Below are positions 5,379 through 11,253 of a stretch of DNA of 11,253 nucleotides, piece after piece (within the stretch, counting starts at the first letter, position 1; the number at the start of each line of letters is the position of its first letter). The DNA is from an uncultured Lachnospiraceae bacterium (GTDB lineage: Bacteria > Bacillota > Clostridia > Lachnospirales > Lachnospiraceae). The notes under the pieces are model-generated. The model had not been told where the DNA came from. It saw only the letters and a list, made by a program, of their open reading frames with translations, and did not search any database. Both the position numbers and the translations under genes were made by a program. The stretch covers positions 1 to 11,253 of the forward strand of contig CACZOG010000058.1 in assembly GCA_902782715.1 (NCBI GenBank). The letters are read 5' to 3'.

Positions 5379-7262
5379 TTATACCTCGCAAATATCAGTC
5401 ACGTCAACCTGGATCACCGGCCTTATTCCCATAGGTATATCCAGTCTCCAGTTCTTAAGCATTCCCGCCTGTATTGACTGACCGTCGCAGCTTTCCCCGT
5501 AAGTGAAAGTTCCGTTATACTCGTTGATCGTTCCCCTCGTTCTTAATGCATAACCCATGGGGAAGTTCTCGTTGATCTTCTTTGCGTCAGCATATTGCGA
5601 GAAGTAGCAGGGGGCCTGTTCCTCGAAAAGTTTCAGGGAATTGTTTGCACGAACCTGTCCGGCATGCATTTCAAATCCGTTGATCATTTCTTCAACACTC
5701 GGTAAGAAAACTCTGTCGTATGTTGTCTTGTCGGTGAAAGTGGAAATAGGTGTTTTCACTTCCTTGACAATGATCCTTTCCTGTTCTTCCTTTGAGAAAG
5801 CTTCCGAGAAGAATGATCTGTTAAGCCATTCTCTTATTCCGCTTGTTTCCCAGAAAATACCCGTACGGATCTTGCCGATTTCTCTTTCGGACATATCCAT
5901 GTAATCCTTGTCGTCGAAAAGCTGATAATCCAGAACGTACTCAGACTGAAGGATCATTTTATCGCCCTTCTGTAAAAGGATCACCCACGGGATCTCCGTG
6001 TATTCGAAGAAACGGTACATCTTCGAACCTTCGCGGATCTTGGTTCTGTTGGCATTCTTGTATTCTTTGCTCATAAGGGAGTTCGCGATATTAAATCTCT
6101 TGAACTTTGCACCCTTTATCATTGTGGAATCATTCAGATCGTATGTAGCATAAATGATATCCGTTGTAAGTCTTGAGCCACTTACTTCGTTCATCGGATA
6201 ATGACCGAACCATACTCTTCTGTTCTTCTTGTCATAAAGCATCTGAGTATTGATCGTAGGGAAGTATACGGGCTCATTCTTCTTCGAGATCTCTTCGGCA
6301 TTAAATCCGTAGAGAGAGCGGCGCAACATACCCATATCCTGCTGTCTGTCGGCGCACTGCATGCTCATGCCCTTCATGATCGCATCTGCTATACGCTGAT
6401 CTATCTGGATATTGTAATCGGTGATCGGAGTAAGAGGTTCATTCATGCTTCTTCTGAAAGCATCGGTCGGAATATCGCCCGTTATCATGCAGTATAAAGT
6501 CGCACAGATACCGTAAACATCTGTCCACGGTCCCTGACCTTCACCCACCATCTGTTCAAGCGGAGCATATCCGAATTTGCCGAAATAAACCTGTGCCGTT
6601 CTGTTGTTTAACTTCTTCGTAGCACCAAAATCAATCACCTTGATGCTTCCGTCCGAATCAAGCATGATGTTTTCGGGCGAAATATCACGATGGATCAATC
6701 CTGCTTTGTGAATTTCCTCCATGGAACTGATAACAGGCTCCATAAGCGAGAGCGACTGTTCTACGGGAAGATGTCCGCCGTTGTTGTCGATGAATCGACG
6801 AAGCGTACCGCCTTCCAGATACTCCATTACCATGTATCCTGTGTTGTTGGCATAGAAAAGCTCTTTGATCGAAACGATACCGGGATACTTGGCGAACTGC
6901 GCAAGCATTCTCGATTCACGAAGGAAGGCTTTAAGTTCCGCCTGGAATTCTTCCTCCGTCGTTTCTCCCGCAACGATCAGAGAACCGTCTTCTTTTCTTT
7001 CTACCATCTCATCCGGGAAGAATTCTTTGATAGCAACTCTGTATTCGAGCAGCATATCAAATCCCATGTACGTGATGCCGAAACTTCCCATACCGAGAAT
7101 ATTACCGATAAGGAATTTGCCGTTTAATATCGTACCGGGCTCCAAAGCTCTTCCGAATGTTTTGACTCCTCTTTTGGGCTTTCCGCACACGGGACAAAAG
7201 TCTTCTTCTTTTGTCATATGCATGCAGTTTAAGCACATTTTTTTGATTTCAGAAATTTCCAT
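5379..7262 (-). CDS. Zinc-ribbon Hanks-type Ser/Thr protein kinase with C-terminal DUF6273-like domain
   Basis: A 627-residue soluble kinase. Domains in order: a zinc ribbon with CLNC (10-13) and CPVC (23-26); a Hanks kinase domain (about 48-320) with glycine loop GMGSFG (57-62), VAIK Lys79, helix C Glu116, HRD (191-193), Asn198, DFG (211-213) and GYAPLEQ (231-237) in the activation/P+1 segment; then a C-terminal domain (about 350-624) with VWFGHYPM, IPWVILLQKGDKMILQSEYV, WETSGIREWLN, FSKEEQERI and IRPVIQVDV, the pattern of DUF6273. The catalytic loop reads HRDISPEN: the usual Lys two residues after Asp193 is Ser195. There is no membrane helix, so unlike PASTA kinases it does not sense the cell wall directly; DUF6273 may bind a ligand or substrate. 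GGGGAAAG lies upstream of the ATG. It leads the operon with the phosphatase, dehydratase and epimerase, suggesting control of surface-glycan synthesis. Confidence 0.92.
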   Translation of the reverse strand: MEISEIKKMCLNCMHMTKEEDFCPVCGKPKRGVKTFGRALEPGTILNGKFLIGNILGMGSFGITYMGFDMLLEYRVAIKEFFPDEMVERKEDGSLIVAGETTEEEFQAELKAFLRESRMLAQFAKYPGIVSIKELFYANNTGYMVMEYLEGGTLRRFIDNNGGHLPVEQSLSLMEPVISSMEEIHKAGLIHRDISPENIMLDSDGSIKVIDFGATKKLNNRTAQVYFGKFGYAPLEQMVGEGQGPWTDVYGICATLYCMITGDIPTDAFRRSMNEPLTPITDYNIQIDQRIADAIMKGMSMQCADRQQDMGMLRRSLYGFNAEEISKKNEPVYFPTINTQMLYDKKNRRVWFGHYPMNEVSGSRLTTDIIYATYDLNDSTMIKGAKFKRFNIANSLMSKEYKNANRTKIREGSKMYRFFEYTEIPWVILLQKGDKMILQSEYVLDYQLFDDKDYMDMSEREIGKIRTGIFWETSGIREWLNRSFFSEAFSKEEQERIIVKEVKTPISTFTDKTTYDRVFLPSVEEMINGFEMHAGQVRANNSLKLFEEQAPCYFSQYADAKKINENFPMGYALRTRGTINEYNGTFTYGESCDGQSIQAGMLKNWRLDIPMGIRPVIQVDVTDICEV

Positions 7263-7295
7263 ATTTCTTTCCCCATTTTTCCCCTGGTTTTATAC

Positions 7296-7394
7296 ACCTC
7301 ATCCGGCACTTCGTGCCACCTTGTCTCCGCTCCCGCTTCGGTCGGCGCAAAGCCGATGTCCACCGGACATCGTGCGCCCCTCAAGGGGAAGGCT
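7296..7394. repeat. GC-rich hairpin-forming interspersed repeat (REP/MITE-like)
   Basis: The gap between glnS and the kinase is markedly richer in G+C than either gene. It contains GGCAC-TTC-GTGCC (7305-7317), a 14-bp stem made of GGCGCA/TGCGCC and CGATGTCC/GGACATCG (7344-7378, with a 4-base bulge and ACC loop), and CCCCT-CA-AGGGG (7377-7388). The ends CACCTCATCCGGCAC and CCTCAAGGGGAAGGC match, from memory, a dispersed intergenic repeat common in gut Clostridia. Between these ends lies an extra hairpin-bearing segment (about 7320-7376), so it may be a composite. There is no T-run, so it is not a classical terminator. Copy number cannot be checked here. Confidence 0.55.
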
Positions 7395-7404
7395 AGGATT
7401 ATTC

Positions 7405-9108
7405 TTATTTAGGAAGTACGAACGAACTCTTAAGACTTACGATTCTGTTGAAGACGGGTGCGCCTTCTTTTGAATCCTTGTAGTCCACGCAGTAGAATCC
7501 GTTACGAACGAACTGGAAGCTTTCGAACGCTTTTGCTTTTGCAAGGTCGGGTTCAACATATGCCGTAACGATCTTTCTTGATTCGGGATTGACATTGATG
7601 CTTCCGTCTTCTTCGTTGTAAACGCCCTTTTCCTCGTCAACGATGTTTTCGAAAAGTCTTACTTCTACAGGTACCGCACTCTTGGCATCTACCCAGTGAA
7701 TGGTTCCCTTAACTTTTCTTCCCGTAAATCCGCTTCCGGATTTGGTCTCGGGATCGTATGTACAGTGGATCTCGGTTACGTTTCCGTTTTCGTCTGTTTT
7801 ATAATCAACGCATGTAACGAAATATGCGTTCATTAAACGAACTTCGTTACCCGGGAAGAGCCTGAAGTATTTCTTCGGCGGATCGATCATGAAGTCTTCT
7901 CTCTCGATGTAAAGTTCTCTCGAGAAAGGAATCTGTCTTGTGCCGAGTTCTTCGTTCTCAAGGTTGTTTGCAGCCTCGAGCATCTCGCTCTCGCCTTCTG
8001 GATAGTTGTCTATGATAAGTTTAACGGGATCGAGAACCGCCATCATTCTCGGTCTCTTTAATTTAAGATCTTCTCTGATGCAGTACTCAAGCATTGCCAT
8101 ATCTGCGATCGAGTTAGCCTTGGATACACCGCAGAGTTCTACGAACATCTTGATGGATTCGGGTGTATATCCTCTTCTTCTTAATGCTGAGATCGATACG
8201 AGTCTGGGATCGTCCCAGCCGTCTGCGATTCCGTCTTCAACAAGTTTCTTGATGTATCTTTTACCTGTAACAACATTCTTTAAATAAAGTTTTGCGAACT
8301 CGATCTGTCTGGGAGGTCTTTCGTATTCAAGTTCTTTTACGACCCAGTCGTAAAGAGGTCTGTGATCTTCGAACTCAAGAGTACAGATCGAATGTGTGAT
8401 TCCTTCTTCCGCATCCTCGATGGGATGTGCGAAATCGTACATGGGATAAATGCACCATGTATCACCTGTTCTGTGATGAGTCATATGAGCAACTCTGTAG
8501 ATAACGGGATCTCTCATGTTCATGTTGGGTGAAGCCATATCGATCCTTGCTCTTAAAACCTTTTCGCCGTCAGCGAATCTGCCGTTCTTCATGTCTTCGA
8601 AAAGGGCAAGGTTTTCTTCTATGCTTCTGTCCGAACCGGGATCTTTTTTACCGGGCTCGGTAAGAGTTCCTCTGTATTCTCTTATTTCGTCGGCGCTTAA
8701 GTCGGAAACATATGCTTTTCCTTTTTTGATAAGTTTTACCGCACCTTCATACATTTTGGGGAAATAGTCAGACGCAAAAAACAATCTGTCTTCCCAGTCA
8801 GCACCGAGCCATTTGATATCTTCGAGCTGTGAGTTGACAAATTCAATCTTTTCTTTGGTGGGATTCGTATCGTCGAATCTCATGTTGAATTTTCCGCCGT
8901 ATTCCTGAGCCAGTCCGTAGTTTAAAAGAATACTCTTGGCATGGCCTATATGAAGATAGCCGTTAGGTTCCGGCGGAAATCTTGTATGAACCGTATCGTA
9001 AACACCTTCTTCAAGGTCCTTGTCGATAAGAACTTCGATGAAGTTTCGGCTTACCTTCTCCTCTGTATTTTCGCTAGTTTCAATGTTTAATTCATTTGTC
9101 TCAGACAT
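7405..9108 (-). CDS. glnS: Glutamine--tRNA ligase (GlnRS)
   Basis: A 567-residue class I aminoacyl-tRNA synthetase that charges tRNA-Gln with glutamine in the cytosol. PPEPNGYLHIGHAKSI (45-60) contains the HIGH signature; RFDDTNP (77-83), WCIYPMYDFAHPIED (218-232) and HSICTLEFEDHRPLYDW (239-255) are diagnostic of the GlnRS/GluRS-E group, and DGWDDPR plus ISALRRRGY identify GlnRS. The C-terminal anticodon-binding beta-barrels are complete (KVKGTIHWV near 465-473, ending with VFNRIVSLKSSFVLPK). The KMSKS site, MSKR in the E. coli enzyme, reads VVTGKR (279-284), keeping the lysine but losing Met-Ser. Length matches a full enzyme. It starts at ATG 9108 with AGAGG about 10 bases upstream. Many Firmicutes lack GlnRS and use the GatCAB amidotransferase, so this gene is probably an old acquisition in the lineage. 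Confidence 0.96.
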   Translation of the reverse strand: MSETNELNIETSENTEEKVSRNFIEVLIDKDLEEGVYDTVHTRFPPEPNGYLHIGHAKSILLNYGLAQEYGGKFNMRFDDTNPTKEKIEFVNSQLEDIKWLGADWEDRLFFASDYFPKMYEGAVKLIKKGKAYVSDLSADEIREYRGTLTEPGKKDPGSDRSIEENLALFEDMKNGRFADGEKVLRARIDMASPNMNMRDPVIYRVAHMTHHRTGDTWCIYPMYDFAHPIEDAEEGITHSICTLEFEDHRPLYDWVVKELEYERPPRQIEFAKLYLKNVVTGKRYIKKLVEDGIADGWDDPRLVSISALRRRGYTPESIKMFVELCGVSKANSIADMAMLEYCIREDLKLKRPRMMAVLDPVKLIIDNYPEGESEMLEAANNLENEELGTRQIPFSRELYIEREDFMIDPPKKYFRLFPGNEVRLMNAYFVTCVDYKTDENGNVTEIHCTYDPETKSGSGFTGRKVKGTIHWVDAKSAVPVEVRLFENIVDEEKGVYNEEDGSINVNPESRKIVTAYVEPDLAKAKAFESFQFVRNGFYCVDYKDSKEGAPVFNRIVSLKSSFVLPK

Positions 9109-9160
9109 TTGTTAAAACCTCTGCTTTTTTATATTTTCGGGCATAATCATACGTATACAA

Positions 9161-9169
9161 ATTTTACCA
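9161..9169 (-). promoter_or_regulatory. Possible extended -10 promoter for glnS
   Basis: In the 70-bp gap upstream of glnS, the minus strand reads TGGTAAAAT, an extended -10 (TGn plus TAAAAT), placing a start near 9154 and a leader of about 45 nt. No -35 fits, and no terminator separates glnS from the histidine kinase gene, so read-through is also possible. No T-box fits in this gap. Confidence 0.3.
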
Positions 9170-9178
9170 TTTTTTGCC

Positions 9179-10540
9179 CTAATTGTAAATATTCTTGTAA
9201 ATCGTAATAGTCGCAGTCGTGCCCTCTCCGGGAGTGGACTTTATGTCCAGTTTTCCCATTCCGCTCGAGGACAATCTGGTCCTTGTATTGCTTAATCCGA
9301 CATGCTCTTTGTTATCCTTTTTGTTTTCCTTGGGTTTTTCATCTTTTCTTCTCTTAAGCCTGAGTCCTCTGTCGGTCGCATTGCGGATCTCGTATTCGAG
9401 ATTTTCCTCCATTTCCGATGTGTCAAATCCCACACCGTCATCCTTGACTTTTATGAGGTAACAGTCCTCTTTTTCACGCGTGGAAATATACACTTTTCCC
9501 GTACCGCTCTTCTTATGAATACCATGTTTTATCGCGTTTTCGACAAGGGGCTGAACCGACAGCGGAGGTACTTTAAAGTCCATCGTGTCGATATCGTATT
9601 CGACTATAAGTTCATCTCCGAAACGCATCTTTTCGATCCATACATAAGCGTCGATATGTCTTAATTCTTCCTCAAAAGTTACCGGTCCGGCTTTACCGAT
9701 CGAATCAATGTTTCCACGAAGATATTCTGAGAATTTTTCGATCGCGATCTTCGCTTTCTGGGAATCCTTGTCAACAAGTCCGTAGATGGCGGAAAGCGTA
9801 TTGAAGATAAAGTGAGGTCCTATCTGCGAATACATCATTTCTATTCGCATCTGCCGGACGATCTCGACCTCCTGCTCCATGACCGTTTTAAAGTAAAGAA
9901 GGAGGAAGTAGATAAGCGTTGAGAGCATGGCAAAGTTAACTATGATCCTCTTCTCCTGATAAAGTGTCTCGATGACCGATCCGAGAATAACGATTATAGC
10001 CGAATAAACCACTGCAAAAGAAGTCTTTTCCTTGCCGTCCCTGAAGTATCTTATAGAGTCGATGATAAGGATCAAAAGGTAGCAACCGGATACCACAAAA
10101 GGTACGAATCCGAGAGGTCCCCTGACGAATCCGACCTTACCGTCCTCGAACTTGTAATAGAACATTATCGGCGAGAAATACGCCGTCATACAGACCATAA
10201 AATCGATGATCAAAGGAACAACCAGAAGCACGTTAAACTTCGGATTTCTCTTCTCGGAAACAAGAAGATAGAAGTAAAGGATCAGCATCGGACGGATAAC
10301 ATATCCTATGATATCAAGAGTGATTCTGAAAAGATAATACGTCTCCTCTGGCTCAAGAATGGCGTGGCTGAAGCATTCCGCGATCATCAAAACAAAATCA
10401 AAAAATATGATCTTGAAAAGATAGTTTTTCTTTTGTTTACTTATCGTATTATTGGATATGAACACAGTCGTCAGACCGATCATGATTATAATTGCGGTTT
10501 GATACTGGTAGAAAAGTTCAGCCAAAATTTTTCCTATCAT
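9179..10540 (-). CDS. Membrane sensor histidine kinase, LytS/YehU (His_kinase) family
   Basis: A 453-residue sensor kinase. The N-terminal half carries about seven hydrophobic segments (up to residue ~217) and no large external domain. The phosphoacceptor region MMYSQIGPHFIFNTLSAIYG holds the His of the PF06580-type pattern (PHFxFNTL), and the ATPase domain has PPLSVQPLVENAIKHG (N box), DDGVGF (G1) and GLSNTRTRL (G2). Between G1 and G2 lies an unusually long, charged lid (about 40 residues, rich in Lys, Glu and Arg). The start is set at ATG 10540..10538, because AAAGGA sits 7 bases upstream; an in-frame ATG five codons earlier (10555) has no ribosome site. Kinases of this family normally phosphorylate a LytTR-type regulator, and none is in view. 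The signal is unknown. Downstream glnS is co-directional with a 70-bp gap. Confidence 0.9.
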   Translation of the reverse strand: MIGKILAELFYQYQTAIIIMIGLTTVFISNNTISKQKKNYLFKIIFFDFVLMIAECFSHAILEPEETYYLFRITLDIIGYVIRPMLILYFYLLVSEKRNPKFNVLLVVPLIIDFMVCMTAYFSPIMFYYKFEDGKVGFVRGPLGFVPFVVSGCYLLILIIDSIRYFRDGKEKTSFAVVYSAIIVILGSVIETLYQEKRIIVNFAMLSTLIYFLLLYFKTVMEQEVEIVRQMRIEMMYSQIGPHFIFNTLSAIYGLVDKDSQKAKIAIEKFSEYLRGNIDSIGKAGPVTFEEELRHIDAYVWIEKMRFGDELIVEYDIDTMDFKVPPLSVQPLVENAIKHGIHKKSGTGKVYISTREKEDCYLIKVKDDGVGFDTSEMEENLEYEIRNATDRGLRLKRRKDEKPKENKKDNKEHVGLSNTRTRLSSSGMGKLDIKSTPGEGTTATITIYKNIYN

Positions 10541-10563
10541 ACTGATTCCTTTCATAAAAAGAG

Positions 10564-10592
10564 TTGTCTAAAAGGTTGCGGTATTATATAAT
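10564..10592 (+). promoter_or_regulatory. Promoter of the AEC transporter gene
   Basis: TTGTCT (10564-10569), a 17-bp spacer and TATAAT (10587-10592) give a good sigma-A promoter, with a start near 10599 and a leader of about 19 nt. The -10 sits in the palindrome ATTATATAAT (10583-10592), so it may also supply a leftward -10 for the histidine kinase; the leftward -35 (TTACCT-like) is poor. Confidence 0.6.
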
Positions 10593-10617
10593 CATCAATA
10601 ATTTCGCGAGGTAATTT

Positions 10618-11253
10618 ATGATAACTTTTAAAATAGCATTTTTCAATGTTTTGATATCCCTTATCTACATGATCCCGGGATTTATACTCTGTAAAACAAA
10701 AAAAGCCGTGGCGGATCATTTATCCACCATGTCGGCTATTTTGATATACGTCTGTTCCCCCTGTATGATCGTTTCTTCTTTTCTCTCGCTTGACTACTCT
10801 CTCTCGAATCTTTTATACATGGGACTTTTCTTTGTTGTGTCATTTATCGTTCAGCTGTTGTTTCTTCTTCTCGTTTTCTTAGTGTTTAAAAAGAAGTTTC
10901 ATATATCAAAATATCGTATGCTCACCATAGGTTCCGTGCTCGGAAACTGTGGTTTCTTCGGGCTTCCTCTGATCAAAGCCCTGCTGCCTCAAAACCCTGA
11001 AGTAGCATGCTATTCATCCATTTATGTCATATCAATGAACCTTTTGGTTTTCACTGCCGGAATCTACTGTCTTACTCAGAATAAAAAATACATATCCTTA
11101 AAAGCAGCGATCATGAATCCGACATTCTTCTCGATCCTCGTTGCCATTCCGCTTTATATCTTTTCGGCTTCGGAACGGCTTCCCGATCTTGCAAAGGACA
11201 GCATCGGATTACTCGGTAAAATGACTACTCCGATGTGCATGTTCATACTCGGA
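10618..11253 (+). CDS. AEC-family (auxin efflux carrier-like) transporter, partial (C-terminus outside window)
   Basis: The first 212 residues of a polytopic membrane protein, open to the right edge; the family is usually about 300-320 residues, so roughly two thirds are visible. Hydrophobic helices alternate with short basic loops. GNCGFFGLPL (about residues 121-130) is the conserved mid-protein motif of Mem_trans/AEC permeases, and LGKMTTPMCMFILG near the end matches the second conserved Pro-containing helix. Members export or import small carboxylates such as malate or malonate in bacteria; the substrate is not readable here. GAGGT (10608-10612) precedes the ATG by 5 bases, and a promoter lies at 10564-10592. 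It is divergent from the histidine kinase, so the two share a regulatory region of about 77 bp, and the kinase could be linked to the same substrate (inference). Confidence 0.88.
   Translation, partial: MITFKIAFFNVLISLIYMIPGFILCKTKKAVADHLSTMSAILIYVCSPCMIVSSFLSLDYSLSNLLYMGLFFVVSFIVQLLFLLLVFLVFKKKFHISKYRMLTIGSVLGNCGFFGLPLIKALLPQNPEVACYSSIYVISMNLLVFTAGIYCLTQNKKYISLKAAIMNPTFFSILVAIPLYIFSASERLPDLAKDSIGLLGKMTTPMCMFILG

Noticed and set aside
7344..7388. GC-rich stems after glnS as a rho-independent terminator
   Set aside because: No T-run follows on either strand; better explained as an interspersed repeat.
6865..7473. A 202-codon plus-strand open frame, and other plus-strand frames such as 945-1331 and 6690-7127
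   Set aside because: They lie opposite strongly conserved minus-strand genes (kinase, glnS end, GT2), lack ribosome sites and read as low-information mirror translations.
9109..9178. T-box leader upstream of glnS
   Set aside because: Only 70 bp are available, with no TGGN T-box core or antiterminator; GGGCA/TGCCC pairing across a 33-base loop is not convincing.
10541..10555. Histidine kinase start at the upstream ATG (10555)
   Set aside because: No ribosome site precedes it, whereas ATG 10540 has AAAGGA at good spacing.
1..11253. CRISPR arrays, tRNA or rRNA genes, transposase genes
   Set aside because: No regularly spaced repeats, cloverleaf sequences, rRNA segments or transposase-like proteins were seen on either strand.

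Overview
The window looks like the chromosome of a low-to-moderate GC Firmicute, most likely a Lachnospiraceae-type clostridium (Butyrivibrio/Roseburia-like). Reasons: strong AGGAGG-type ribosome sites, a cytosolic Hanks kinase fused to a DUF6273-like domain, a bacterial GlnRS, a holin-like type I toxin, and an interspersed GC-rich repeat of the kind seen in gut Clostridia. The taxonomic call is inference; no rRNA is present.

Layout, from right to left because nearly everything is on the minus strand. At 10618-11253 an AEC-family transporter runs rightward off the window. It diverges from a LytS/YehU-type membrane histidine kinase (9179-10540), which is followed by glnS (7405-9108). A 142-bp gap holds a GC-rich, hairpin-forming interspersed repeat. 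Next comes a compact operon: zinc-ribbon Ser/Thr kinase with a C-terminal DUF6273-like domain (5379-7262), a PPP-type phosphatase (4589-5365), a CapD/PglF-type membrane nucleotide-sugar 4,6-dehydratase (2710-4596) and an NAD-dependent sugar epimerase/reductase (1718-2713). These genes are separated by 13 bp or overlap by 8 and 4 bp. After a 383-bp gap the surface-polysaccharide genes continue with a GT2 glycosyltransferase (594-1334) and a GT-C-like membrane glycosyltransferase that leaves the window at base 1.

The 383-bp gap is the most interesting region. It holds what reads as a complete type I toxin-antitoxin module. The toxin is a 31-residue holin-like membrane peptide (1443-1538, minus) with a perfect Shine-Dalgarno. 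On the opposite strand a consensus promoter (TTGACA-16-TATAAT, 1328-1355) and a strong intrinsic terminator (1421-1452) define a predicted antitoxin RNA of about 90 nt that overlaps the toxin 3' end. The toxin leader carries four alternating CCCTCC/GGAGGG segments, the last being the ribosome site, which suggests an RNA switch. The whole unit is bracketed by a two-block inverted repeat that could pair the two ends of the toxin mRNA. The antitoxin -35 box sits on the first codons of the GT2 gene, so the module is tightly fitted into, or inserted into, the polysaccharide operon.

Together the leftward genes suggest surface polysaccharide synthesis co-expressed with a kinase/phosphatase pair that could control it by reversible protein phosphorylation. 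That control link is inferred from gene overlap only.
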